Below are positions 8,803 through 18,035 of a DNA stretch of 45,812 bases, one piece after another. The notes beneath the pieces were generated by a model. The model did not search any database. It was given only the letters and a program-made list of their open reading frames with translations, and was not told the origin of the DNA. Location: NCBI RefSeq assembly GCF_020179605.1, contig NZ_JAINZO010000005.1, forward strand, positions 1 through 45,812, read 5' to 3'. Numbering within the stretch: position 1 is the first letter of the stretch; each line of letters begins with the position of its first letter. The position numbers and the translations under genes are program-made. The stretch comes from Geomonas agri. GTDB taxonomy: Bacteria > Desulfobacterota > Desulfuromonadia > Geobacterales > Geobacteraceae.

Positions 8803-9027
8803 ATGCCTAAAACGCCTTTTAACATCCAGGACCAGTACCTCAACCAGTCTCGCAAGGAGCGTGTAAAGGTCTTGGTGCAGCTCATGTCCGGTGAAAAACT
8901 GGAAGGGCATATCAAGTCGTTCGATAACTTCTCCGTTCTTATGGAAGTGCACGGTGATATCCTCATCTATAAGCACGCGATCTGCAGCATCACTTCCGTA
9001 GATGGCGTTTTCCGACTGCACCAGTAG
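8803..9027 (+). CDS. hfq: RNA chaperone Hfq
   Basis: A 74-residue Sm-like protein. The proximal-face and Sm1 residues (NIQDQYLNQ) and the Sm2 YKHAI motif are present, and the C-terminal tail is short as in many deltaproteobacteria. Hfq forms a hexamer that anneals small RNAs to mRNAs and affects RNA stability. The gene begins 12 bases after miaA with AGGAG before the ATG and is followed by an intrinsic terminator, so it closes the mutL-miaA-hfq operon. Confidence 0.97.
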   Translation: MPKTPFNIQDQYLNQSRKERVKVLVQLMSGEKLEGHIKSFDNFSVLMEVHGDILIYKHAICSITSVDGVFRLHQ

Positions 9028-9107
9028 CATCACCACCAATGCAGTAAGCGGGCGTCCGGAATAGTTGTCCTACTCCGGGCTGCCTCGCCACGACAGTAAC
9101 TCCTCCC

Positions 9108-9137
9108 AGCCGGCTCCAAAGGGCCGGCTTGTTTTTT
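9108..9137 (+). terminator. Intrinsic terminator after hfq
   Basis: A 7-bp stem AGCCGGC/GCCGGCT around an 8-base loop is followed by TGTTTTTT. It lies 80 bases after the hfq stop. The rest of the 9028-9290 gap shows no gene. Confidence 0.85.
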
Positions 9138-9290
9138 ATCTGTTGCCAAATTCCTCCTTCTCCACCTATCATTAAACTCTGCGCGCCGCCGCTCTCACGC
9201 CAGTTGCCTCGCGGGCCATCTCGCGACTGCTGTTTCCGCAGCCGGAAAAATCTCTATCTCCGCTGCGGGGCGCGCACCAGGAGGGATTTC

Positions 9291-10589
9291 ATGTCAGGAC
9301 TGACTATCGATAAAATAATGCCCGGCAGCATCGCCGAAGAACTGGAACTCCAGCCGGGGGACCGGCTGCTGTCGGTGAACGGGCATGCCTTGCGGGACGT
9401 CATCGATTACAACTATTTTGCGGCCGACGACGAGCTGGAACTGGAAGTAGAAAAGGCCGACGGCGAGCTCTGGGAACTCGAGGTCGAACGGGAAGAGGGG
9501 GAGCCCCTGGGCATCTCCTTTCAGGCACCGGCGCCGGCGCGCTGCGGCAACAACTGCGTCTTTTGCTTCGTGCACCAGTTGCCCCGCGGGCTGCGTGGCC
9601 CCCTCTACGTGAAGGACGAAGATTATCGCCTCTCCTTTCTCTACGGCAACTACGTGACCATGGCCAACATCGGCCGGGCCGAGCTGGACCGCATCAAGGA
9701 ACAGCGGCTCTCCCCGCTCTACATCTCCGTACATGCCACCGATGCGGCGCTGCGCGAGAAGCTTTTGGGCAAAAACGGCATCCTCCCGATCCTGGACGTG
9801 ATGCGGGAGCTGGCGGAGGCGCGCATCACCATGCACACCCAGGTCGTGCTCTGCCCCGGCTGGAACGACGGGGAGGCCTTCGCCCGCACCGTGGTGGATC
9901 TGGCCGCCCTGTACCCGTGGGTGGCATCGCTGGCGGTGGTGCCGGTGGGGTTGACCGAGCACAGGCAGAACCTGCCGGCCCTGGCCCCGGTCACCAAGGA
10001 GTTCGCTGCCGACTTCATAGCCAAGTGGTACCCTGAGTCCCGGCGGCTGGAAGAGCGCTTGGGTGCTCCCTTCCTGTTCCTCGCCGACGAGTTCTACATC
10101 AAGGGCGATGTGCCGTTTCCGGAGCTGGAGAATTACGGCGACCTGCCGCAGTTGGAGAACGGCGTCGGCATGATCCCGCTGTTTCTCTCTGAGGCGGAGC
10201 AGGTGCTCCAGGAGGCCGAGGCTCTGAAGCCGGGGAAACTGACGGTTGTCACCGGCGAATCCCCCTACCGCTATCTCTCAGACTTCCTCAAACAGCTCTC
10301 TGGGGCGACCGGGGTTACTATGCAGCCGGTGGCGGTGCGCAACAGGCTCTTCGGACCTACGGTCACGGTCACCGGGCTTGTGTGCGGGGCCGACGTCGTG
10401 GCCGCCCTGCAGGGGCTGGAACTGGGAGACTTGGTGCTCGTGCCTGACGTGATGCTGAAGGAGGGGGAAGGGGTGTTCCTGGACGACCTGACCCTGGAGG
10501 CAGTAGAACAGCAGCTGGGAACGGAGGTCCTGGTCGTGGAGTCCACTCCCTACGGGATTTACGACGCCCTGATGCAAAGGCTGGGGTAA
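9291..10589 (+). CDS. PDZ / radical SAM / DUF512 protein
   Basis: A 432-residue cytoplasmic protein. The ATG at 9291 follows CAGGAGGG; upstream in-frame starts run through the hfq terminator and are rejected. An N-terminal PDZ-like domain (about 3-70, GSIAEELELQPGDRLLSVNG) is followed by a radical-SAM-like cluster motif, CGNNCVFCF, which fits CxxxCxxC for a 4Fe-4S cluster. A C-terminal DUF512 domain completes it. The combination is widespread in anaerobes and cyanobacteria, but I know of no established reaction. It is monocistronic, with terminators on both sides. Confidence 0.85.
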   Translation: MSGLTIDKIMPGSIAEELELQPGDRLLSVNGHALRDVIDYNYFAADDELELEVEKADGELWELEVEREEGEPLGISFQAPAPARCGNNCVFCFVHQLPRGLRGPLYVKDEDYRLSFLYGNYVTMANIGRAELDRIKEQRLSPLYISVHATDAALREKLLGKNGILPILDVMRELAEARITMHTQVVLCPGWNDGEAFARTVVDLAALYPWVASLAVVPVGLTEHRQNLPALAPVTKEFAADFIAKWYPESRRLEERLGAPFLFLADEFYIKGDVPFPELENYGDLPQLENGVGMIPLFLSEAEQVLQEAEALKPGKLTVVTGESPYRYLSDFLKQLSGATGVTMQPVAVRNRLFGPTVTVTGLVCGADVVAALQGLELGDLVLVPDVMLKEGEGVFLDDLTLEAVEQQLGTEVLVVESTPYGIYDALMQRLG

Positions 10590-10610
10590 GCCCGAGGAGA
10601 CCTGAAACGA

Positions 10611-10648
10611 AAAGAGCCGGAGGGGATTTGGCATCCCTCCGGCTCTTT
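10611..10648. terminator. Bidirectional terminator between convergent genes
   Basis: A long stem AAAGAGCCGGAGGGGA / TCCCTCCGGCTCTTT with a 7-base loop. It sits between the DUF512 gene (+) and the phosphotransacetylase-like gene (-). The T-rich side (TTTGTATTTT) favours termination on the + strand, and the A-run gives T on the other. Confidence 0.85.
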
Positions 10649-10667
10649 GTATTTTATCCGTTCCTGT

Positions 10668-11762
10668 TTAGCGGCTCATGGCGTCGATGACGTCGAAGTC
10701 GAAGACGCTCTCGGCGGTGGACTTGATCAGGTCGATCTTCTCTTTGTCGTCCGCCGTTATCTTCGACACATGCTCGGTGAGAGTGATGAAGGCGTCGGCG
10801 GTGTTCTGCGAAGTGCGCAGATAGGGGATATTGCTGTCATCCAGAATCCGCTGGGTGATCGCCGACACCGGCGCCGACCCGGGGATCACGATGCCCGCTA
10901 GCTTGCGCCGGTAGGCCGGGATGTTGTACAGGGCCGACGCCGTAACGATCAACTCGTCACGGGAGCTCGTGGTGATCAGCAGCGTGGAGTCCTGCAGTGT
11001 GTCGATGACGCGCTGTGAAGATGCGGCCCCCAACTGGATGTGGTTGATGATTCGGTTCTTGCCCTCCTGGTCCCCCTGCAGCGGCAGCTTCAGCAGCTTG
11101 GAGAGGTCGAGCAGGGTGGGGTTTGCGAGCGTGGGGGAGTAGTCGAAGGCGCCGGCTACGTTCTGTTGGCGGCTTTCGAAGAAAGTTTTCAGGTAGCCCA
11201 GTGTCTCCTCGCGCTTGTTGGCTAAAAGCTTGTTGACCAGGACCAGCTTGACCTCAGCACCCTGCTGCTGGAACAGGGACAGGTTCAACTGCACCGAATC
11301 GATGACGCAGCCGATGCCGCCGCTAGCCACCATGATCACCGGCGCATCGAGGGTGCGGGCGATCTGCGCGTTGTTGATGCCGACCACGGAACCGACGCCG
11401 CCGTGACCGGACCCTTCGATGATCAGGAAATCGTTCTTCGCTTCCAGTTCGCTACAGGCTTTCTTGACGGCCTCAAGCGGTGCCTCCGGTGCAATCTCGC
11501 CGGAGAGATACTTCTTGGTGTACCCTTTCCCGACCACGACCGGCGACATGAGCTGTCGATCCGCTTCCATGCCGTAGATGGACGCAATCAGCGCCGCGTC
11601 CATGTCCATTTCCACACCGTCCAGCATGAAAACCTTGGGGCCGATCGGCTTGATGAAGCCCACCCGCGCGTATTTCTTTTTGGCCAGATGGAGCAGTGAC
11701 AGACTGATGGTCGTCTTGCCACAATGCTGGCCGGTAGCAGCAATGAAAATCTTCTTACACAT
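10668..11762 (-). CDS. BioD-like P-loop / DRTGG domain protein (Pta N-terminal-like)
   Basis: A 364-residue protein without the catalytic phosphate acetyltransferase domain. The N-terminal BioD/CobB-type P-loop domain has GQHCGKTT near residue 10 and IIEGSGHGGVGSV. The C-terminal half resembles the DRTGG domain that forms the regulatory N-terminus of large Pta enzymes. Such stand-alone proteins may regulate or assemble with acetate/acetyl-phosphate enzymes, but the role is unproven. The ATG at 11762 gives MCKKIF just before the P-loop; about 75 codons of open frame further upstream look non-coding and are left out. Divergent from the ABC transporter. Confidence 0.75.
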   Translation of the reverse strand: MCKKIFIAATGQHCGKTTISLSLLHLAKKKYARVGFIKPIGPKVFMLDGVEMDMDAALIASIYGMEADRQLMSPVVVGKGYTKKYLSGEIAPEAPLEAVKKACSELEAKNDFLIIEGSGHGGVGSVVGINNAQIARTLDAPVIMVASGGIGCVIDSVQLNLSLFQQQGAEVKLVLVNKLLANKREETLGYLKTFFESRQQNVAGAFDYSPTLANPTLLDLSKLLKLPLQGDQEGKNRIINHIQLGAASSQRVIDTLQDSTLLITTSSRDELIVTASALYNIPAYRRKLAGIVIPGSAPVSAITQRILDDSNIPYLRTSQNTADAFITLTEHVSKITADDKEKIDLIKSTAESVFDFDVIDAMSR

Positions 11763-11946
11763 ATGTCTAAGCCTCGTGGCCTTTCTTACGTGTTGATACC
11801 TAACACCCGGATTATACGTTTTTGGAAAAATAGGGGCAACATGGTATACGGTACCGGGCCGGGGAGTTGACAAAAGGGGGTGTTGTTTTGCCTGCTGAAC
11901 CACGTTGTGACCTTCTGTTGAGCATCGGCCAAGTCCCGTTATCTTC

Positions 11947-11975
11947 TTGACGCTTCCGCGATATTCTGCAATAAT
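11947..11975 (+). promoter_or_regulatory. Putative sigma70 promoter of the amino-acid ABC operon
   Basis: TTGACG (11947-11952) and AATAAT (11970-11975) are separated by exactly 17 bases, each one mismatch from consensus. They lie about 85 bases upstream of the GTG start at 12061. The remainder of the 298-base divergent gap shows no other gene. Confidence 0.55.
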
Positions 11976-12060
11976 CCGCCGGTCCAAACGCCTGTTTGTT
12001 TACATCAAATATTTCTAAGCTTCACCATCACCGACCACAGCATAGAAAAGGAGCGTAAAC

Positions 12061-12855
12061 GTGAAAAAGATCTGGGTTGTCCTGTCGTCTCTGCTTGTCC
12101 TTGCCTGTGCCGTCTCTGCCTTTGCCGGCGACGGTTCCTTCAAGAGGGTCAAAAGCCAGGGTGCTCTGACCATCGGTCTCGATGATGCCTTTCCCCCGAT
12201 GGGCTACCGCAACGACAAGGGGCAGTTGGTCGGCTTCGACATCGATGCAGCTGAAGAAGTGGGCAAGCGTCTCGGCATCAAGATCAACTGGCAGCCGACC
12301 GCATGGGACGGCGTCATCCACGCTCTCAACTCCAAAAAGTTCGACTGCATCTGGAACGGTATGACCATCACCGACGAGCGCAAGAAGGAAGTCGCCTTCA
12401 CCAAGCCGTACAAGATGGACGGCCAGGTCGCCGTGGTCCGTTTCGCTGACAAGAAGCTCAAGAAGCTTACCGACCTGAAAGGCGCCAAGGTAGGCGTTCA
12501 GAAGGGTTCCTCCGCCGTCGAGGCCGTCAAGAAGCTTCCGGCTGCTCCCTCCGAAGTGCGTGAGTACGAGGACAACCCGAAGGCGCTGCTGGATCTTGAA
12601 TCCGACCGTCTCGACACCGTCATCATCGACGACGCTACCGGCCGCGACTTCATCGCCAAGCGCCCGGGCAAGTTCCGCATCCTGCCGGGCAACATCACCA
12701 AGGAGCCCTTCGGCGTCGCGTTCCGGAAGGAAGATGTGGAGCTGCGTGAGGCGGTCCAGAAGACCCTCGACAAGATGGTCAAGGACGGCACCATGGCCAA
12801 GATCTCCAAGAAGTGGTTCGGCGAGGACATCACCAACCCGAAGAAGTGGAAATAG
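12061..12855 (+). CDS. Polar amino-acid ABC transporter, periplasmic substrate-binding protein
   Basis: A 264-residue precursor. The GTG start at 12061 follows AAAAGGAG. Residues 1-22 form a Sec signal peptide (ending AFA), followed by a family 3 solute-binding domain (PF00497 type): LTIGLDDAFPPMGYRN, GFDIDAAEEVGKRLG and GMTITDERKKEVAFTKPY. The conserved Arg/Asp residues that bind the alpha-amino and carboxyl groups appear retained. The exact substrate (Gln, Arg, cystine or other) cannot be read from sequence. First gene of a three-gene operon with its permease and ATPase; a stem-loop follows that may hold the transcript at a higher level than the downstream genes. Confidence 0.93.
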   Translation: MKKIWVVLSSLLVLACAVSAFAGDGSFKRVKSQGALTIGLDDAFPPMGYRNDKGQLVGFDIDAAEEVGKRLGIKINWQPTAWDGVIHALNSKKFDCIWNGMTITDERKKEVAFTKPYKMDGQVAVVRFADKKLKKLTDLKGAKVGVQKGSSAVEAVKKLPAAPSEVREYEDNPKALLDLESDRLDTVIIDDATGRDFIAKRPGKFRILPGNITKEPFGVAFRKEDVELREAVQKTLDKMVKDGTMAKISKKWFGEDITNPKKWK

Positions 12856-12865
12856 TTAACGCTTT

Positions 12866-12889
12866 CCCCTCCCCGTACGCGGGGAGGGG
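12866..12889 (+). repeat. GC-rich intercistronic stem-loop after the binding-protein gene
   Basis: A perfect 9-bp stem CCCCTCCCC / GGGGAGGGG encloses GTACGC. It has no T-run, so it is not a standard terminator. Its position between the binding-protein and permease genes resembles stem-loops that protect upstream mRNA or partly attenuate transcription, giving excess binding protein. It belongs with the C-rich elements at 22628 and 31394. Confidence 0.6.
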
Positions 12890-12916
12890 GACTGCCACAG
12901 TTAATCAGGTGTGCCG

Positions 12917-13922
12917 ATGAAATTTTTTACCGGCAGGGTCGTCAAAAGAGCGATCCTGCTTTTTTCATGCTTGCTGTTACTCCTAGCCTCGGTCAGCTTC
13001 GCCAAGGATTACGATCAGCTCTTCACCGACGCCAACGACGCAATGGCACAGGGGGATCTTCCCGCCGCCATCGCCCTGCTCAAGAAGGTTGAGTTCGAAA
13101 AGGGTGACGAAAGCGGCGCCTTCGTCAGGAGCAGGATGCAGATCGCGAGGCTGCAATTCGCCCTAAAGGACATGGAGCAGGCAAGCTCCGCAGCGAAGGA
13201 AGTCCTGGCGGTCTACCCTGACAACAGTGAGGCGCTCAACTTCCTCGCCTCGGTCAAGCAGGAGCAAACGCCGCGCTACAAGGTTTTCGTCCAAGACTGC
13301 CTCCGCTTCCTGCCGCAGTTGCTGAAAGGGGCGGTGATGACCATCACTCTGGTGGTCTGCATCATCCTGATTTCGCCCCTTGGTGGCCTGCTCATCGCGC
13401 TCGGGCGCATCAGTACTTTCAAGCCGGTGTCGGCGATCTGTTGGTTCTTCATCTGGCTCTTCCGCGGCACTCCGCTACTGCTGCAGCTCTTCTTCATCTA
13501 CTACGGACTCCCGTCCCTGGGAATCACCTTCAAACCCTTCACCGCCGCCATCCTTGGCCTTGGCCTGAACTACTCGGCCTACCTGGGCGAGATCATCCGC
13601 GGCGGCATTCAGAGCATCGAGCACGGTCAGATGGAGGCAGCCAAGGCCATCGGCATGAGCTATTGGCAGGCGATGCGCCGGGTCATCATCCCGCAGACCT
13701 ACAAGCGGCTCATGCCCCCTATCGGCAACGAGTTCATCGCCCTCATCAAGGACACCGCGCTCGTTTCCACCATCGCCATGGTAGAGCTCATGCGCTCCGC
13801 CGACCAGATGTTCAACGCCTATTTCAACGTGACCGCGCTGATCCTGGCGGCGCTCATCTACCTGCTGTTCACCACCATCTTCACCTTCGTCTTCGAAAAG
13901 ATCGAGGTTCGGGCCGGCATCT

Positions 13923-13936
<14 letters not shown>
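12917..13936 (+). CDS. Amino-acid ABC permease with N-terminal periplasmic TPR-like domain
   Basis: A 339-residue membrane protein. The ATG at 12917 has AGGTG five bases upstream; a GTG at 12911 is the alternative. A signal-like hydrophobic segment (about 10-29, ending SFA) leads into a soluble helical region (about 31-125) that reads as two to three TPR-like repeats. The HisM/GlnP-type permease domain follows (about 130-339), with GTPLLLQ and the EAA loop EAAKAIGMSYWQAMRRVIIPQ. Ordinary HisM/GlnP permeases are about 220 residues and start with their N-terminus outside, so the extra domain should be periplasmic, where it could meet the binding protein. Only one permease gene is present, so a homodimer is likely. 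It overlaps the ATPase gene by 14 bases. Confidence 0.88.
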
Positions 13937-14702
<766 letters not shown>

Positions 14703-14708
14703 CACCAG

Positions 14709-14735
14709 CGGCGGCAGCTACCCTGCCGCCGTTTT
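14709..14735 (+). terminator. Intrinsic terminator of the amino-acid ABC operon
   Basis: A 9-bp stem CGGCGGCAG / CTGCCGCCG with loop CTACC is followed by TTTTCGTT. It begins 7 bases after the ATPase stop. Confidence 0.85.
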
Positions 14736-14924
14736 CGTTACCCCACTCTTTCCTCGCACAACTCCACTCTTTCTTCCCGCTGAGGGCTTGCCGCCTGTTC
14801 GACAACATCCCTCCCCATGCTACAATGTATCCGTTGTTTTCTTGACGTTTATTAATGCCAAGCTCCGGCCGTTCACATGGGAATCGATCCGGTCCCCGAA
14901 TAACGAGCTGGGAAGGGGAGAGGC

Positions 14925-15653
14925 ATGATCAGAGCGGAAGAGGTCATCGGAACCATTCGGGCCACACTCGAGCGGGAACCGCGGGTGAACCTGCACGGCC
15001 ATCCCATTGAACTGCAATTTGCCGATGGTGTGGTCACCGTCCAAGGTGAGGTCGGATGGATTGGCGCCAAGAAACTTGCCCTTGAGATCGCCGCCAAGCC
15101 GCAGCCGGTCACCGGCATCGTGGACAGGTTGCGTGTCGAGCCATCCGAGCAGATGGAGGATGGCGCCATCCGCGACCATGTTTGCAACGGACTCGCCAGC
15201 GAACCGGCCTTCATGCAGTACGCCGTTCAGGCCATCGTCAAGCAGGACCTGGAAGAGGTGCGGGGCACGGCGCAACGTGGGCTGGATCGGGTCATCGAGG
15301 TCGAGGTGAACGAAGGCATTGTAATCTTGAACGGCAGGGCGGAGAGCATCTCGCATAAGCGGTTGGCCGGAGTGTTGGCCTGGTGGGTGCCGGGGAGCCG
15401 GGATGTGGTCAACGGGATCGAGGTGTGGTCCAACGCCGAGGAGAATGATGACGAACTGGTGGACCTGATCAGGATTGTTTTGGAGAAGGACCCGCTGGTG
15501 AACGCGGCGCAGGTTTCGATCCACAGCAAGGACGGCGTGGTGATCCTGGATGGGGCGGTGCCGATGCTGAACAACAAACACGCCGCCGAGTCCGACGCTT
15601 GGTACGTGCTGGGGGTAAATGAGGTGGTCAACAACCTCGTGGTGACCGGGTGA
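14925..15653 (+). CDS. Triple BON-domain protein
   Basis: A 242-residue protein starting at the ATG at 14925 with GGGGAG upstream. It consists of three consecutive BON modules (about 5-70, 78-155 and 165-242), each showing the V/I-x-L-x-G-x-V strand (VVTVQGEV, IVILNGRA, VVILDGAV). There is no signal peptide, so it should be cytoplasmic, unlike OsmY, which is periplasmic. BON domains bind phospholipids or serve as partner-binding modules; the role here is unknown. It converges on the archease gene with 16 bases between the stops. Confidence 0.8.
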   Translation: MIRAEEVIGTIRATLEREPRVNLHGHPIELQFADGVVTVQGEVGWIGAKKLALEIAAKPQPVTGIVDRLRVEPSEQMEDGAIRDHVCNGLASEPAFMQYAVQAIVKQDLEEVRGTAQRGLDRVIEVEVNEGIVILNGRAESISHKRLAGVLAWWVPGSRDVVNGIEVWSNAEENDDELVDLIRIVLEKDPLVNAAQVSIHSKDGVVILDGAVPMLNNKHAAESDAWYVLGVNEVVNNLVVTG

Positions 15654-15669
15654 AGGGAGGTGGCGGGCG

Positions 15670-16101
15670 CTACACGTCCAGTACCACCGTCGCCCGCCAC
15701 CCCTGCGCCACCCGTTCGACCTTGTAGCGCAGCATGGTCACCGCCTTCACGTCGGTCCTCATCTCGTGTCGGGTCGGGGCAATCTCTTCTCCTAAGAGCG
15801 TCGCCCGCACGGTCAGTCCGCCGTCACTAGGCGAGATCTCAATTTCGCCGGGGAGCAGGATCAGCCTCCGTGCATCTTTGTAGAAGAGCAGTTCGTTGAG
15901 AAAGTCGAAGAGAAGCATCTCCTCGTTTTCCTGTTCCAGCTTCACCTCCAGCGTTTGGGCCGGGCGCACCTCCGCCAGGTTCTCCACCATCACCTCCATG
16001 GTGGCGCGTGCCGCTTCCCCGAACAGTTCTTCCAAGGTTGGGGCCCAAGCGTCGAAGGCGACGTCGGCATGGGCGATATCGCTGCGGTACTCAAACGGCA
16101 T
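15670..16101 (-). CDS. Archease, RtcB cofactor
   Basis: A 143-residue protein matching the archease family: an N-terminal SDIAHADVAFDAWAPTLEELF stretch with the conserved aspartates, LLFDFLNELLFYKD, and the C-terminal strand pair around VKAVTMLRYKV. Archease binds metal and speeds guanylylation of the RNA ligase RtcB, allowing multiple turnover. The ATG at 16101 has GTGAGGAGG in front of it, which includes the rtcB stop. Located 9 bases downstream of rtcB, so the two form an operon. Confidence 0.93.
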   Translation of the reverse strand: MPFEYRSDIAHADVAFDAWAPTLEELFGEAARATMEVMVENLAEVRPAQTLEVKLEQENEEMLLFDFLNELLFYKDARRLILLPGEIEISPSDGGLTVRATLLGEEIAPTRHEMRTDVKAVTMLRYKVERVAQGWRATVVLDV

Positions 16102-16110
16102 GATGCCTCC

Positions 16111-17571
16111 TCACCCCTTGATGTTGCCGATCGGCACCAGGCGTGCCACCCGCTTGCTCAGCCCGGCCAGTTCGGTCGCCTCCACCACCTCGTCGATGTT
16201 CTTGTAGGCCGCCCCTGCCTCCTCGGCGAGTCCTCCGAAGGAGTCGGTGCGCACGTAGATGCCGCGCTGTTCCATGTCGCGTTGCAGCTTGTCTCCGCGG
16301 AAATTCTTCTTCGCCTCGTGGCGGCTCATGGTCCTGCCGCTGCCGTGCGCGGTAGTGAACCAGGCGTCGCCTCCCGTGGACATGCCGGCCAACAGGTAAG
16401 AACCGGTCTCCATGCTCCCCCCGATGATCACTGGCTGCCCGGTCTTCTGGTAACACTCGGGCAGCCCCGGCATCCCGGGCCCGAAGGCGCGTGTGGAACC
16501 CTTGCGGTGCACCAGCAACTCTTTGCGGCTGCTGTTGACCAGGTGCCTTTCCAGCTTTGCGGTATTGTGGGCGACGTCGTAGACCATGCGCATGCCGAGT
16601 TCGTCGGGCGAGGCGTGGAACAGGTCGGAGAAGACCTCCCGGATCCGGTGCAGGATGACCTGGCGGTTGGCGAAGGCCATGTTGACGGCGCATTTCATGG
16701 CACTGAAATAGGCCTGCCCCTCGGGAGAGTGGAAGGGGGCACAGGCGAGTTCCCGGTCCACGATCTTGATGCCGTACTTGCGCTCCATGACCGAGAGGAA
16801 GAGTTTGAGGTAGTCAGTGGCAACCTGGTGCCCGAAGCCACGGCTGCCACAGTGGAACATGATCACCACCTGGTTCGGCACGGTGGTTAATCCGAAGGCG
16901 TCGGCGAGGTCCTGATCTATGATGTTCTGGGGCTGCACCACCTGGACCTCGCAATAGTGGTTGCCGCTTCCCAGCGTCCCCAACTGGTTGTAGCCGCGCT
17001 CCACCGCTTTCTGGCTGATGTCCGAGGCGTTGGCCCCTGGGAAGCAGCCTCCCTCCTCGGTCATGTCCAGGTCGTTCTGGGTGGCGAAGCCGTTTTTAAG
17101 GCACCAGCGTGAGCCCTGTTGCACCACGGAACGGAAATCGTCACTTTTCATCTTGATAAAGCCTTGGCAGCCGACGCCGGTCGGGATGCGGGCGAAGAGC
17201 CGGTCGATCAGCTGGTGCAGCTTGGGCTGGACCTGCTCGGCTGTGAGGTTGGTGAGCACGAGCCGCATGCCGCAATTGATGTCGAAGCCGATGCCGCCGG
17301 GGGAGATCACCCCCGAGCCGGGATCCATGGCGGCAACTCCCCCGATCGGAAAGCCGTAGCCCCAGTGCCCGTCTGGCATGCAGTAGGCGTAGCGCTGGAT
17401 GCCGGGGAGTGTGGCAACGTTACTCACCTGCTCGAACACCCCGGCGTCCATCTCGTGGATCAACTTCTCGCTGGCAACGATCCTTGCCGGAACCAACATC
17501 CCTTCCTTGTGGCTCACTGGCAGTTCCCATATCGTTTCGCTGATCCGCTTCAGCTCAGCTGGCACGTTCAT
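16111..17571 (-). CDS. rtcB: RNA-splicing ligase RtcB
   Basis: A 486-residue protein starting at the ATG at 17571 behind ACGGAGGT; 16 upstream in-frame codons lack a ribosome site. It shows CMPDGHWGYGFPIGG, the metal-binding DINCGMRL (D97, C100), HCGSRGFGHQ, DVAHNTAKLE and the HGSGRTMSR region that carries the guanylylated histidine. RtcB ligates RNA 3'-phosphate or 2',3'-cyclic-phosphate ends to 5'-OH ends with GTP and Mn2+. In bacteria it acts in RNA repair, often under RtcR control, but no rtcR or rtcA gene is in the window. It is paired here with archease, an arrangement common in archaea and some bacteria. Confidence 0.96.
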   Translation of the reverse strand: MNVPAELKRISETIWELPVSHKEGMLVPARIVASEKLIHEMDAGVFEQVSNVATLPGIQRYAYCMPDGHWGYGFPIGGVAAMDPGSGVISPGGIGFDINCGMRLVLTNLTAEQVQPKLHQLIDRLFARIPTGVGCQGFIKMKSDDFRSVVQQGSRWCLKNGFATQNDLDMTEEGGCFPGANASDISQKAVERGYNQLGTLGSGNHYCEVQVVQPQNIIDQDLADAFGLTTVPNQVVIMFHCGSRGFGHQVATDYLKLFLSVMERKYGIKIVDRELACAPFHSPEGQAYFSAMKCAVNMAFANRQVILHRIREVFSDLFHASPDELGMRMVYDVAHNTAKLERHLVNSSRKELLVHRKGSTRAFGPGMPGLPECYQKTGQPVIIGGSMETGSYLLAGMSTGGDAWFTTAHGSGRTMSRHEAKKNFRGDKLQRDMEQRGIYVRTDSFGGLAEEAGAAYKNIDEVVEATELAGLSKRVARLVPIGNIKG

Positions 17572-17652
17572 AGGACCTCCGTTTGCGTCAGATGGCAATG
17601 CCCCCGGAGATGTTACCATAACTGAAGTTGCTTAGGGGGAGGGGCCGGGGCT

Positions 17653-17835
17653 TCAGGAAGGTGTGAGATGGGGGGGCGGAGCGAGTGCTTTACGGTTTCG
17701 CGTAGCGTCCTCCTGTTTCACCCAGTGCTCGGACCGGTCAAAGCCGAGGATGCACCCGGTCGACAGCAGGTGGTCCAGGAAGTAGTCGTTGATCACGTCA
17801 TAGGTAAAGTCGTCATAGCAGACCAGCACGCCCAT
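17653..17835 (-). CDS. Small hypothetical protein (Geobacter-type, 60 aa)
   Basis: A 60-residue frame. The ATG at 17835 has a strong ACGGAGGAG Shine-Dalgarno 8-9 bases upstream, which makes it a credible gene. It begins MGVLVCYDDFTYDVINDYF and continues LDHLL..G.I.GFDRSEHWV, a pattern I recall from short hypothetical proteins of Geobacter genomes. The last 12 residues are low complexity. It lies upstream of rtcB on the same strand with an 81-base gap and may share a transcript. Function unknown. Confidence 0.6.
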   Translation of the reverse strand: MGVLVCYDDFTYDVINDYFLDHLLSTGCILGFDRSEHWVKQEDATRNRKALAPPPHLTPS

Positions 17836-17959
17836 CGTTGTCTCCTCCGTATGCAGCCGTGAGCTTTACAGATGCAATACCTATCGGTATCTTATGGCGT
17901 ACCTTAAGAAAGTTTTGGCCACTGCGTCTTACAAACTCAATTGTTGGCGGCTCAAGTAG

Positions 17960-17989
17960 TTGACAAGGGTACGGGGTCCCCTGTATGCT
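17960..17989 (+). promoter_or_regulatory. Putative sigma70 promoter of the S1-domain gene
   Basis: TTGACA (17960-17965) and TATGCT (17984-17989) are separated by 18 bases. The spacer contains the inverted repeat GGGGTCCCC. About 46 bases upstream of the ATG at 18036. Confidence 0.55.
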
Positions 17990-18035
17990 CCATGGGTGCT
18001 AAGGTGCGCAACAACTACGCTGAAGAGGTACTTAA

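Noticed and set aside
12866..12889. Terminator ending transcription after the binding-protein gene
   Set aside because: The stem has no T-run and the permease and ATPase genes downstream have no clear promoter, so it is better seen as an mRNA-stabilising or attenuating element.
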